Assembly (NCBI RefSeq): GCF_000982825.1
Contig: NZ_CP011047.1
Span: 3,224,001 to 3,288,000, forward strand
Length of the DNA stretch: 64,000 bases
Origin: Cronobacter sakazakii
Lineage (GTDB): Bacteria > Pseudomonadota > Gammaproteobacteria > Enterobacterales > Enterobacteriaceae
Reading direction: 5' to 3'
Part shown: positions 16,097-24,530 of the stretch, one piece after another
How positions within the stretch are numbered: the first letter of the stretch is position 1
Layout of the letters: every line of letters begins with the position of its first letter
Translations under genes and position numbers: made by a program
The notes under the pieces: model-generated
Database searches by the model: none
The model's input: only the letters and a program-made list of their open reading frames with translations
Told to the model about the DNA's origin: nothing

Positions 16097-17032
16097 TTAA
16101 TGATTGGTCGTCATCGCTTCAAACTGCGTCGGTGGTAGCAGCGCGAACGACTGTTTCATTTCACGGGTTTCCGCCCCCGGCGTGCGGCCAAACAGACGGC
16201 GAAACTCGCGGTTAAACTGCGACGGGCTTTCATAGCCGACGCGCGACGCGGCGGTGGCGGCGCTGAGGTTGTCGCGGATCATCAATAGCCGCGCCTGATG
16301 CAGACGCACCGCTTTGATGTACTGCACGGGCGAGTTGCTGGTCACCGCTTTGAAATGCGCATGAAAGGCGGGCGCGCTCATGCCGGCTTCGGCGGCGAGC
16401 GTTGCGACATCCAGCCGCCCGGCGTAGTCGGCGTGAATGCGTTGCAGCACGCGCGAGATGCGGCTGAACTTGCCGAAGCTTGCCAGCGCCGCGCGGATAG
16501 CGCCGCCCTGCTCACCCATCAATACGCGGTAATACAGCTCTTTGACAATCGCCGGGCCGAGAATGTGCGCCTCCTGCGGGTGGCTCAGCGCGCGCAGAAG
16601 GCGCAGCGTGGTATCGGCAAGCGGCGCGTTAAGCGGCGTGGAGAGAATGCCTTCCGGCGGCGCGGCGTCTGCGCCCCGCTCGTCGTCGAGCGCCAGCACC
16701 AGTTCAGCAATCACGGTCATTTCAAGCCGCACCGCCACGGCAAGCAACGGCTCCTGCGGCGTGGCGTCGGTTTCGGTTGAAAACGGCAGCGGCACCGAGA
16801 GCACCAGATAGTGTTGGGCATTGTAGGTGTAGATCTTATCGGCGAGATAACCGCGTTTGCAGCCCTGGCAGACAATCACAATACAGGGCTCATACAGCAC
16901 CGGCGTGCGCGACAGCGCGCGGTTGGAGCGCATAAAGCGCACCGCATCAAGCTGTGAGCGGGTGTAGCCCTCCTGTGGGGCGAGCTGTTCCAGAAGTTCG
17001 ATAGTTTCACGCTGTACTGATGACATCGTCAT
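16097..17032 (-). CDS. AraC-family regulator
   Basis: 311 residues. The N-terminal half is of the AraC_N (YqhC-like) type (YEPCIVIVCQGCKRGYL, HYLVLSVPLPF). The C-terminal AraC DNA-binding domain has two helix-turn-helix units (VATLAAEAGMSAPAFHAHFK and ATAASRVGYESPSQFNREFRR). ATG 17032 is preferred: AAGGAG lies eight bases upstream. It is divergent from the SDR gene at 17218, the usual layout in which such regulators activate a neighbouring reductase. Confidence 0.9.
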   Translation of the reverse strand: MTMSSVQRETIELLEQLAPQEGYTRSQLDAVRFMRSNRALSRTPVLYEPCIVIVCQGCKRGYLADKIYTYNAQHYLVLSVPLPFSTETDATPQEPLLAVAVRLEMTVIAELVLALDDERGADAAPPEGILSTPLNAPLADTTLRLLRALSHPQEAHILGPAIVKELYYRVLMGEQGGAIRAALASFGKFSRISRVLQRIHADYAGRLDVATLAAEAGMSAPAFHAHFKAVTSNSPVQYIKAVRLHQARLLMIRDNLSAATAASRVGYESPSQFNREFRRLFGRTPGAETREMKQSFALLPPTQFEAMTTNH

Positions 17033-17217
17033 TGCGGCGTCTCCTTCATATTTTCCTGCAACGATTGTGGCACGTTGCGCGCAAAGCTTCACCAGGGCTA
17101 ATAGGATCAGGCAATACAGCGAGAGGAATGGCGCTATTGAGAGAACCGCTGCGGGCGTAGCCTTTATGCATACGGCACCGGCAGCCCGCCGGGCCTTCTT
17201 GTGAAGGAGTAAGCACC

Positions 17218-17955
17218 ATGACGATGACCGAAGAACGCAAAGTTATCCTGCTCACAGGCGCCAGCAGCGGGATCGGCGAAGCGACGGCGCGCCTGCTGGC
17301 CGCCCAGGGCTACCGTTTACTGATTGGCGCGCGCCGCACCGACCGTCTCGCGGCGCTGTGCGAGGAACTGCGCTTTAACGGCGCGCAGATAGATTACGCG
17401 GCGCTGGACGTAACGAAACTCGACAGCATGGAAGCGTTTGTGCAGGCCGGGCTGGATAAATATGGCCAGATCGACGCCTTCATTAATAACGCGGGCGTGA
17501 TGCCGCTCTCGCCGCTGGCCTCGCTGAAAGTGGACGAGTGGAATCAGATGCTGGATGTGAACGTGCGCGGCGTGCTGCACGGCATCGCCACCGTGTTGCC
17601 GGTGATGCAGGCGCGCAATCGCGGGCAGATCATTAATATCGCGTCCATTGGCGCGTACCGTGTTTCCCCGACCGCCGCCGTGTACTGCGCCACCAAATAT
17701 GCGGTGCGCGCGATAACCGACGGGCTGCGCCAGGAAAATGAAACGATCCGCGTGACGCTAATCAGCCCCGGCGTGGTGGAATCGGAACTGGCGACGCATA
17801 TCACGGATGAAACCGCCCGTGTGGCGATGGATGATTTCCGCCGCATTGCGCTGCCTGCCGACGCCATTGCCCGCGCCATCGCCTACGCCATCGAACAGCC
17901 CGATAACGTCGACGTGAGCGAAATCGTGGTGCGTCCGACGGCCAGCCCGCATTAA
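17218..17955 (+). CDS. Short-chain dehydrogenase/reductase
   Basis: 245 residues, classical SDR: cofactor motif TGASSGIG, NNAGVMPLSP, and active site Ser in IASIGAYRV with YCATK. An Arg-rich loop after beta-2 (GARRTDRL) suggests NADP(H) preference. AAGGAG precedes ATG 17218. It is divergent from the AraC regulator and followed by a strong terminator, so monocistronic. The substrate is unknown; a role in aldehyde/ketone detoxification would fit the regulator type. Confidence 0.88.
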   Translation: MTMTEERKVILLTGASSGIGEATARLLAAQGYRLLIGARRTDRLAALCEELRFNGAQIDYAALDVTKLDSMEAFVQAGLDKYGQIDAFINNAGVMPLSPLASLKVDEWNQMLDVNVRGVLHGIATVLPVMQARNRGQIINIASIGAYRVSPTAAVYCATKYAVRAITDGLRQENETIRVTLISPGVVESELATHITDETARVAMDDFRRIALPADAIARAIAYAIEQPDNVDVSEIVVRPTASPH

Positions 17956-17969
17956 TGCTATTTATCTCT

Positions 17970-17992
17970 GCCGGGGTTCGCCCCGGCTTTTT
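17970..17992 (+). terminator. Intrinsic terminator after SDR gene
   Basis: GCCGGGGTTCGCCCCGGC, a perfect stem followed by TTTTT. Confidence 0.9.
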
Positions 17993-18152
17993 GCCTCTGC
18001 ACACCCTTTGCGTTTTTTACAGGCCCGTTTACCCCGCTGCCTGCAAGACGGCGGCACGCGGCGCTCATCACTTTGACGATCCCGGCCACGCGCCCCAGTC
18101 GAGGCACCGCGCGGCTGGATGCCCTGAAGCCGCTCAAATAACCCTCAGTCCG

Positions 18153-18172
18153 CCCCGCTGGCGGGCCTTTTT
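18153..18172 (+). terminator. Second terminator-like hairpin
   Basis: CCCGC/GCGGG stem followed by CCTTTTT. The 160 bp between this and the terminator at 17970 has no gene that I can support. Confidence 0.5.
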
Positions 18173-18251
18173 CATCAGATAAACCCGTAAAACCCGCCAC
18201 TTTTACCCTGCATCCACCAGGCTTTCTATACTGTTGGCCGGGAGGTTTTAC

Positions 18252-18449
18252 ATGCTAAGAATATTTCGCTCGCTTTTTACCAGCCCGGAAAAGCTGGTTC
18301 ATGCCGTTCATCCGGCGCATATCCAGGATGCGATTGACGAAGGAGAACGCATTATCATCGATGAGGACGGCAACGCCTCGGTTAATGTGGAGTGTCTTGC
18401 TGTACAGGAAGATTTCGCCCGCCACGTCGAAATGCTGAAGAGGGCTTAA
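18252..18449 (+). CDS. 65-residue protein of unknown function
   Basis: MLRIFRSLFTSPEKLVHAVHPA at the start, then an acidic segment DEGERIIIDEDGNASVN. ATG 18252 has GGGAGG six bases upstream. It is soluble, with no signal peptide. One base separates its stop from the next gene, so the two are translated together and probably work together. Confidence 0.65.
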   Translation: MLRIFRSLFTSPEKLVHAVHPAHIQDAIDEGERIIIDEDGNASVNVECLAVQEDFARHVEMLKRA

Positions 18450-18450
18450 G

Positions 18451-19215
18451 ATGGGAACGGCGATATTTATGGTGTTGATGGTGTGCGGTTACTGGTATAC
18501 CAGCCGCGATCTCTCCACCCGGTTTAAGTTTATGCGCACCTCCGGGTGGGACGTCTATTTCCTGGTGGCGCTTTACGGCTGTATTTTCGTGTTGCAGGGC
18601 ATTATCGCCACCGGCCTGCTGTGGCTGGCGCTGCTTGGCGTCTCAAGCGTGCTGAATGCATTCCCGGCGTGGTCCGGCAGCGATGATTATCACTATCAGA
18701 TGGCGTTTATGAACTGGAGCTTTCTCGGCATCCAGGCGCCGGTGGTGCTGATGCTGGGCTTTGCCATTCTGTTTTGCCTCTACCGCGCGAACTGGTCGCC
18801 GACAGCGAAGCTTGATAATACTGGCCGCCGCACGCTCTACCGCACGCTCTCACGCGCCAACGGCATCGAAGGGCTGCTGTATGAGTGCATGGAAGAGGGC
18901 GAGCTTATCTGGATAACGATGAAATCCCAGCGTGTGTATATCGGGATGATCCACAGCGCCACGTTCGACAGTACCCGCAGCGATATCAGCAATCTGGTGC
19001 TCATTCCGATGCTGAGCGGCTACCGCGACCACGAAACGCTGGATTTACGCGTCGAGCATAATTACAGCGCCTGGTATGACAGCCATGGCATTACGCTGCA
19101 GGCCGGAGAGAAATCGGCGCTCGCTTATCGCAAAGTCATTCTGCTCAATCAGATTGAGAGCCTGTCGCTGTTCGACCCGGCGCAGTCACTGGCGCTTGGG
19201 ATGCGCGACACGTAG
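18451..19215 (+). CDS. Membrane protein of unknown function with cytoplasmic domain
   Basis: 254 residues. Three hydrophobic helices (about 1-15, 31-60 and 85-110) are followed by a soluble C-terminal region of about 140 residues containing GIEGLLYECMEEGELIWITMKSQRVYIGMI and a terminal beta-rich part. It is coupled to the 65-residue protein upstream. No named family recognised. Confidence 0.7.
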   Translation: MGTAIFMVLMVCGYWYTSRDLSTRFKFMRTSGWDVYFLVALYGCIFVLQGIIATGLLWLALLGVSSVLNAFPAWSGSDDYHYQMAFMNWSFLGIQAPVVLMLGFAILFCLYRANWSPTAKLDNTGRRTLYRTLSRANGIEGLLYECMEEGELIWITMKSQRVYIGMIHSATFDSTRSDISNLVLIPMLSGYRDHETLDLRVEHNYSAWYDSHGITLQAGEKSALAYRKVILLNQIESLSLFDPAQSLALGMRDT

Positions 19216-19278
19216 CGCAAAATGGTGCCCGGGCGGCTGTGTTATCCTGCCCGCCTGGGTCAATACAGGGTTATGCGA

Positions 19279-19872
19279 ATGAACGACACTCACTCTTTTA
19301 TGGCACCGGTGCCGCTGGACAAAGCGTACCGGTTAATTAATCACGGGCCGACGGTGCTGGTTTCCGCCCGTCATGACGGTGTGGAAAATGTGATGGCCGC
19401 CGCCTGGGCCTGCGGGCTGGATTTTATGCCGCCAAAGGTGACGGTGGTTATCGATAAAATCGCCCGCACCCGCGAACTGCTTGAGCGCAGTGGGTCATTT
19501 GTTTTACAGGTGCCGACCGTCGCACAGCGGGAAATGACGTATCAGGCGGGCACGCTGAGCCTGCATAACGAGCCTGAGAAACTGAAACTCGCCGGTGTGG
19601 AACTGTTTCATATGGACGGCGTTGAGGCACCGCTGGTTGCGGGCTGCTCGGCATGGCTCGCCTGCGAGCTGATTCCCGAGCCGCATAATCAGCAGCAGTA
19701 CGATCTGTTTATCGGTAAGGTGACTGCTGCCTGGGCGGATACCCGCGTTTTTCACGATGGCCGCTGGCACTTTGAAGATGCGCCGTCTGAGCTGCGCAGT
19801 CTGCATCACGTCGCGGGCGGGCATTTTTATGCTATCGGCGAGGCTTTCCCGCGTACTGACAACGAAATCTGA
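19279..19872 (+). CDS. Flavin reductase-like FMN-binding protein
   Basis: 197 residues, split-barrel flavin reductase family: GPTVLVSARHDGVENVMAAAWACGLDFMPPKV at the start, then VVIDKIARTRELLERSGSFVLQVP and HHVAGGHFYAIGEA. The family reduces FMN or binds it for other electron transfers. Start ATG 19279 is eight bases after AGGG; ATG 19273 is also possible. It has its own terminator at 19897. Confidence 0.85.
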   Translation: MNDTHSFMAPVPLDKAYRLINHGPTVLVSARHDGVENVMAAAWACGLDFMPPKVTVVIDKIARTRELLERSGSFVLQVPTVAQREMTYQAGTLSLHNEPEKLKLAGVELFHMDGVEAPLVAGCSAWLACELIPEPHNQQQYDLFIGKVTAAWADTRVFHDGRWHFEDAPSELRSLHHVAGGHFYAIGEAFPRTDNEI

Positions 19873-19896
19873 ACGCCCTTCTCACGTCCATTCCAA

Positions 19897-19918
19897 AGCC
19901 AGCGCGTCTGGCTTTTTT
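19897..19918 (+). terminator. Intrinsic terminator after flavin reductase gene
   Basis: AGCCAG CGCGT CTGGCT followed by TTTTT. Confidence 0.85.
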
Positions 19919-20017
19919 ATGTCTCTTGCAAACGATAAATCCTGCCATTCGCCGCCATTTTATTCTGGAAAGCTTTTTCCTGGCGCTGACGCTGAAGCAG
20001 ATTTGTTGGATCGTATT

Positions 20018-20035
20018 AAGTATGTTGTAACTAAA
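20018..20035 (+). other. Replication terminator (Ter) site for Tus
   Basis: AAGTATGTTGTAACTAAA matches the E. coli Ter core AGNATGTTGTAACTAA in full and equals TerB across these 18 bases. The conserved G of AAG (pairing with the C(6) base that Tus captures) is on the left, so the blocking face points left: forks moving rightwards are stopped and leftward forks pass. This is the polarity expected for a trap with dif on its left. Confidence 0.93.
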
Positions 20036-20054
20036 TCAGCTGATTATCGTTCGG

Positions 20055-20447
20055 TTAAGCCTTTACACCCGGTTTTTTCGTGGTTTTGCGTGGTTTTTTC
20101 TCCGGTGCGCGCATGGCAGCGGCAATTCCTTCATGCGCCCAGCGCAACAATTCCTGATTATCTTCCACCAGCTCTTCGGCAATGCGGTAATAACCCAACG
20201 TGACTTCCTGCTGGCCACCGCTGCGCCGGGTGGTGATATAGGTAAAAGGCGGGAAGCCTTCGGCGATAAACCGCTCGCGGTTCTGATCGTCTGCTTTGAT
20301 GTAAAGCTGCGCGTCGCCATCCACCAGCGCAAACATCCGTCCGGCCTGAAACAGCGCCACGCAGCCAAACATACGGCGGGTTTCTACCGCGCCGAGCGGC
20401 GCCAGCTGGTCCAGTACAAACGTCACGTATTCACGGGAAACGTTCAT
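20055..20447 (-). CDS. TfoX/Sxy N-terminal-domain protein
   Basis: 130 residues. The TfoX N-domain is recognised from VRxxL-type opening (LDQLAPLGAVETRRMFGCVALFQAGRMFALV), LYIKADDQNRERF and FTYITTRR. The C-terminal TfoX domain of full Sxy competence regulators is absent and replaced by a Lys-rich tail (KKPRKTTKKPGVKA). ATG 20447 follows GGAGGAG. Function of N-domain-only proteins is not established. Confidence 0.85.
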   Translation of the reverse strand: MNVSREYVTFVLDQLAPLGAVETRRMFGCVALFQAGRMFALVDGDAQLYIKADDQNRERFIAEGFPPFTYITTRRSGGQQEVTLGYYRIAEELVEDNQELLRWAHEGIAAAMRAPEKKPRKTTKKPGVKA

Positions 20448-20899
20448 CACTCTCCTCCCGGTTGGGGTACAGGAATTAACTCCGACTTAAAAAGGTCGGG
20501 ATCTAAATTAAGATCTGTTTAATTAAAAAGGATCGCTAAAAGTGACAGGGTTAGTCGCTTTGCATGCGTCGGGATCAAATGCGATCGTCTATCAGGATAT
20601 TTTTTGTTCACTTTGCACATGTTATCCACAAGAAAGCGAACCCGCGCAAGAATATCTTTATGATAAATCACTAACCCGTTGATAAGCAAAGTTAAACCCA
20701 CCCTCTCTGCGGCCCCCTTTATTTGCGGCGCGAAATTTTGGTTTGCGTCACATTTTTTAATGACTTTTTATTCGAACGAAAACAGAGGCTTATAAGGAAT
20801 AGTCAACCTGAGACTTGCGAAGCGTGCAATGAATGCCAGAGTTAACAAGGACTTGATGATTGAGCACAGCATTGTGTCAGACACTGGAAAGGAGGATGT
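20448..20899. other. Intergenic region with oriC-like GATC/DnaA-box cluster
   Basis: No credible gene. Bases 20500-20586 hold five GATC sites, two of them starting AT-rich 13-mers, and 20611-20630 hold one perfect and one near-perfect DnaA box. The rest (20700-20890) is the leader of the SDR gene at 20900, with no promoter I would commit to. Confidence 0.7.
20500..20630. other. Candidate DnaA/SeqA-binding, oriC-like element
   Basis: GATC at 20500, 20512, 20531, 20573 and 20583 (five in 87 bp). GATCTGTTTAATT (20512-20524) fits the oriC 13-mer consensus GATCTnTTnTTTT well, and AGGATCGC follows as in oriC. A perfect DnaA box TTATCCACA lies at 20622-20630, preceded two bases away by CTTTGCACA (one mismatch to TTWTNCACA). 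The genes around are not the usual mnmG/mioC pair. It may be a replication-linked control site, a relic origin or chance. Confidence 0.4.
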
Positions 20900-21664
20900 A
20901 TGAACCGTTTTCAAGAGAAAGTCGTGGTCGTGACGGGTGCAGGATCAGGCATTGGTGCCGCCGCGGCGCGTCGTTTTGCGCATGAAGGCGCAAGCGTTGT
21001 GCTGGTTGGGCGCACAAAAGAAAAACTCGATAAAGTGGCCGCGACGCTTACGCAAGGCAAGCACCTGGTCGTGCCCTGCGACGTTTCTGACGCGCAACAG
21101 GTACAGGCGCTCGCGCAGCGCGTTGCGGATGAATTTGGTCGCGTCGATGTGTTAGTGAATAACGCTGGCGTGATTGTACAGGGCAAAATTCATGAGATTA
21201 CGCTTGAGGACTGGGAAACGCTGATGGGCACCGATCTCAACGGCGTTTTCTACTGCCTGCACGCGTTTATGCCGGGCCTGCTGAAAACCAAAGGCAACGT
21301 GATTAATATTTCATCGGTCTCCGGGCTGGGTGGCGACTGGGGCATGAGCGTTTATAACGCGGCAAAAGGCGCGGTCACGAACTTTACCCGATCGCTTGCG
21401 ATGGATTACGGTGCCGATGGCGTACGCGTGAATGCTATCTGCCCGGGCTTTACGTTTACCGATCTCACAGAAGATATGAAGCAGGATGAAGCGCTGCTGC
21501 AAAAATTCTATGAGCGAATCCCGCTGCAACGTGCGGGTGAGCCGGAAGATATCGCCGATGCGATTGCGTTTCTCGCGAGCGACGACGCGCGGTATATCAC
21601 AGGCGCGAACTTGCCGGTGGATGGCGGCCTGACGGCCTCAAATGGTCAGCCGAAACAGGCGTAA
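20900..21664 (+). CDS. SDR-family oxidoreductase (3-oxoacyl-ACP reductase-like)
   Basis: 254 residues, classical SDR: TGAGSGIGAAAAR, NNAGVIVQGK, ISSVSGLGG with YNAAKGA active site, NAICPGFTFTDL, and C-terminal YITGANLPVDGG. These match the FabG-like branch. AAAGGAGG lies before ATG 20900. Monocistronic with a terminator at 21666. The substrate is not predictable. Confidence 0.88.
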   Translation: MNRFQEKVVVVTGAGSGIGAAAARRFAHEGASVVLVGRTKEKLDKVAATLTQGKHLVVPCDVSDAQQVQALAQRVADEFGRVDVLVNNAGVIVQGKIHEITLEDWETLMGTDLNGVFYCLHAFMPGLLKTKGNVINISSVSGLGGDWGMSVYNAAKGAVTNFTRSLAMDYGADGVRVNAICPGFTFTDLTEDMKQDEALLQKFYERIPLQRAGEPEDIADAIAFLASDDARYITGANLPVDGGLTASNGQPKQA

Positions 21665-21665
21665 A

Positions 21666-21690
21666 AAAAGCGGGCTTCATGCCCGCTTTT
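21666..21690. terminator. Bidirectional intrinsic terminator
   Basis: AAAGCGGGC TTCAT GCCCGCTTT, with T/A runs on both sides, between convergent SDR and alcohol dehydrogenase genes. Confidence 0.85.
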
Positions 21691-21717
21691 GCTTTTTGCA
21701 TCAAAAATAAGAGCGTT

Positions 21718-22803
21718 TTAAGCCGCCGTCACGGGTTCCAGACGCGCGCCCTGCTGCAGTGACGCCATATCGATTACGAAGCGATATTTCACATCGCTTT
21801 TCAGCATCCTTTCCCACGCCTCATTGATTTCCTGAATGTTGATCACTTCCACGTCGGCAGAGATGTTGTGCTTCGCACAGAAGTCGAGCATCTCTTGCGT
21901 CTCGGCGATCCCGCCAATACACGAGCCCGCCACGCTACGCCGCCCCATAATCATGGGGACCGTATTGACCGCAGGCTGAACCTCTCCAAGGAGGCCGACA
22001 AAAACCAGCGTGCCGTCAATTTTGAGCGTCGACAGATACGGGTTGATGTCATGCGCGTAAGGCACGGTGTCGATAATTAAATCGAAATGTCCGGCGACCT
22101 GCTGCATCTGGCCTGGCTCTTCAGAGAGCACTACGTGATGCGCGCCAAGGCGGCGGGCGTCTTCCTCTTTCCCTGGCGAGCGGGTGAACAGCGTCACGTC
22201 GGCACCGAGCGCATGGGCAAGCTTGATAGCCATATGCCCGAGACCGCCAAGCCCAACCACCGCGACACGGCTGCCTTTGCCGACGTTCCAGTGGCGCAGC
22301 GGCGACCAGGTAGTAATCCCGGCGCAGAGCAGCGGCGCGGCGCCTTTGAGATCTAACCCTTCGGGGATGCGCAGCACGAAGTCCTGCGAGGCGAGAATAA
22401 TCTGTGAGTAGCCGCCAAACGTCAGTTCGCAATCGTGACGATCGATACCGTTATAGGTCTGAATGCAGCCTTCAAGACAGTATTGTTCCAGCCCCTCGCG
22501 ACACGGAGGACAACTGCGACACGAATCGACCATACAGCCGATGCCCGCGAGATCGCCCGGTTTGAATTTTTTCACGTCGCTGCCGACCGCCGTGACGCGG
22601 CCAATGATTTCATGGCCCGGCACAATGGGATACTGACTGAAACCCCAGTCGTCACGAGCCTGATGAAGATCGGAATGGCAGACGCCGCAGTAGAGAATTT
22701 CGAGGACGACATCGTCGGGGCGCGGCGCGCGGCGGGTAAACTCAAAAGGCGCGAGCGGCGCTTCGGGGCTCTGCGCGGCATAGCCCAGCACTTTCATGGT
22801 CAT
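21718..22803 (-). CDS. Zinc-type alcohol/aldehyde reductase (YahK-like)
   Basis: 361 residues. Medium-chain dehydrogenase of the cinnamyl-alcohol type: catalytic zinc Cys in YCGVCHSDLHQ and GHEIIGRV, structural zinc cysteines in CMVDSCRSCPPCREGLEQYC, cofactor motif GLGGLGHMAIKLA, and ETQEMLDFCAKH near the end. Close to E. coli YahK, an NADPH-dependent broad aldehyde reductase. ATG 22803 has GGAG seven bases upstream. Confidence 0.88.
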   Translation of the reverse strand: MTMKVLGYAAQSPEAPLAPFEFTRRAPRPDDVVLEILYCGVCHSDLHQARDDWGFSQYPIVPGHEIIGRVTAVGSDVKKFKPGDLAGIGCMVDSCRSCPPCREGLEQYCLEGCIQTYNGIDRHDCELTFGGYSQIILASQDFVLRIPEGLDLKGAAPLLCAGITTWSPLRHWNVGKGSRVAVVGLGGLGHMAIKLAHALGADVTLFTRSPGKEEDARRLGAHHVVLSEEPGQMQQVAGHFDLIIDTVPYAHDINPYLSTLKIDGTLVFVGLLGEVQPAVNTVPMIMGRRSVAGSCIGGIAETQEMLDFCAKHNISADVEVINIQEINEAWERMLKSDVKYRFVIDMASLQQGARLEPVTAA

Positions 22804-22943
22804 TATTGTCTCCGGTTACGCGTATCAGCGGTGTTTACTTCTTATACTGCGCATCGGTGACTTTTGCCAGGCACCGGGCGGTGCCGGTTATGGTGGGTTG
22901 TAAGGAGCGGAGCGCTAACGTCTTGATATCGTTAGTACCGCTC

Positions 22944-22951
22944 CCCTCCCC
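22944..22951 (-). other. KOPS octamer pointing to dif
   Basis: CCCTCCCC on the + strand, i.e. GGGGAGGG on the minus strand. It lies right of dif and directs FtsK leftwards to it. Confidence 0.6.
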
Positions 22952-22964
22952 CGCCAGGTGCGGA

Positions 22965-23501
22965 TTATTCTGCTTTAGGAAAATCCACCACGGTGTCGTT
23001 CACCCGATTCACCATGTTGGTAAACAGAATGGCGCTGATGGCGCTTAAGATCTCAATAACCTGACGGTCATCGAAACCGGCGGCGCGCAGCGCGGTCACG
23101 TCGCTTTCCGGCAGCGTGCCGCGCGTCGTTATCATGGTTTTCACAAAGCGCAGCAGCGCGTCGATATGGGCATCCTGCGCAAACCGCCCGGCACGCAGCG
23201 CGCGGGTATCGTCGGCGCTGTATCCCGCCTTTTTCGCCATCAGGGTATGGGCGGCGAGGCAGTAATCACAGCCGGTCGTCTCGCTCACCACCAGATTGAT
23301 GGCTTCCAGCTCGCGGGCGCTCAGCGCGCCTTTTTTCAGGGTCATATTGTGTTGCAGCGCCTGGGAGAGAATATCCGGCGCGTTGCTGCCGATGGTGGCA
23401 TTCGCGTTAGGGACTTTACCCATCGCGCTTTTCAGCGTATCAAACAGCTGGGCGGTTTTACCGGTGGCGGTTTCTGTCGCAATGGTCTGTAAACGGCTCA
23501 T
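22965..23501 (-). CDS. Carboxymuconolactone decarboxylase/AhpD-like protein
   Basis: 178 residues with the AhpD motif Glu...CDYCLAAH (two redox Cys and a His), followed by FAQDAHIDALLRFVKTM. These proteins are thiol peroxidase-like helpers in peroxide defence; they lack decarboxylase activity unless shown. ATG 23501 has AAGGAG. It is divergent from an AraC-family gene (now frameshifted) that probably regulated it. Confidence 0.87.
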   Translation of the reverse strand: MSRLQTIATETATGKTAQLFDTLKSAMGKVPNANATIGSNAPDILSQALQHNMTLKKGALSARELEAINLVVSETTGCDYCLAAHTLMAKKAGYSADDTRALRAGRFAQDAHIDALLRFVKTMITTRGTLPESDVTALRAAGFDDRQVIEILSAISAILFTNMVNRVNDTVVDFPKAE

Positions 23502-23616
23502 GATGCACTCCTTCGTCAATGAATGCCCGTCTGCGGGCGTTGTGTGCATACTACGCGTGACGCTTTAAGCCATCTGCCGCCGGGCGTCGCGGATGTCTTA
23601 TCGTCTCAGGAGCTTT

Positions 23617-24530
23617 ATGGACAGCCTAAGTCAGCTCATCGCCCTTCTCGCGCCGGAAAGTTCTGTCGATTTACACTGCCGCTTCGCCGGACGCTGGCAG
23701 TCGGATCATGCGCAAAGCCCGGTCGGCCATATTCCCTGGCATGCCATCCTCTCTGGCAGCGCGCGACTGGTGCTCAATGGTGAAGTCATTCATGCACGGG
23801 CGGGCGATATCTTTCTGCTGCCTCACGGCGCGGCGCACCGTCTGGAAAGCCATAAGCAGGACGGTGCCGCCGCCCGCGTGCAGCGGCACGACAATGCGGT
23901 GGTTACGGAAGTCGTGACGGAAGGCGACGATACGCCGCTGGTGATGCTGTGCGGTGAGTTTCGCACCGGCGTCAGCGGCGCACTGCTTTTTAGCGGTCAG
24001 CCTGCGTTGCAGCGTATCGCCACAGGCGCGCGGGAAGACTGCCGCTCGCTCGCGGCGCTTTTGACCATGCTGTCGGATGAGAGCCTGAGCGGGCGACCGG
24101 GTGCCGCGGCGATTGTACGCGAGCTTTCTTCTACCCTACTCACGCTGGTCTTACGCGCCCTGCTGGCCGATGAGAACGGCGCGCCAGGCATGTTGCCATT
24201 GCTGGCGGATAAACGCCTGGCACCGGCTGTCAGCGCGGTGCTGACGAATCCGGAACAGCCGTGGACGCTGGAAAGCATGGCGGCGCGCTGTTTTCTCTCC
24301 CGCGCTACCTTTGCAAGACACTTTGCCAGCCGTTACCCGCTACCCCACAGGCCTGGCTGAATCAGGTGCGGATGGCGCGCGCGGCAAGGCTCCTTGAGCG
24401 CGAACAGGACGCTATCGGCCGCGTGGCGGAGGCGTGTGGCTATCTGACCCAGGCCGCGTTCAGCAAAGCGTTCAAAAACGCCTGGGGCGTTACGCCGGGC
24501 CAGTTCCGCCAGGAGCACGCCCGCCCTTAG
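23617..24530 (+). pseudogene. AraC-family (cupin_6) regulator with -1 frameshift
   Basis: The first frame (from ATG 23617, AGGAG upstream) gives a cupin_6 sensor domain and the first helix-turn-helix as far as FARHFASRYPL, then stops at 24360. The second frame resumes with TPQAWLNQVRMARAARLLE and the second helix-turn-helix, ending at 24530. Adding one G after T24341 (CTGACCCCACAG) restores the usual sequence, so one base is missing in the DNA-binding domain. The truncated product could not bind DNA normally. Divergent from the AhpD-like gene. Confidence 0.88.

Noticed and set aside
17958..18200. An 80-residue minus-strand frame between two terminators
   Set aside because: No start signal or domain I can support; the hairpins at each end suggest non-coding DNA.
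20519..20701. A 60-residue minus-strand frame in the oriC-like region
   Set aside because: No ribosome site or family; composition is that of AT-rich non-coding DNA.
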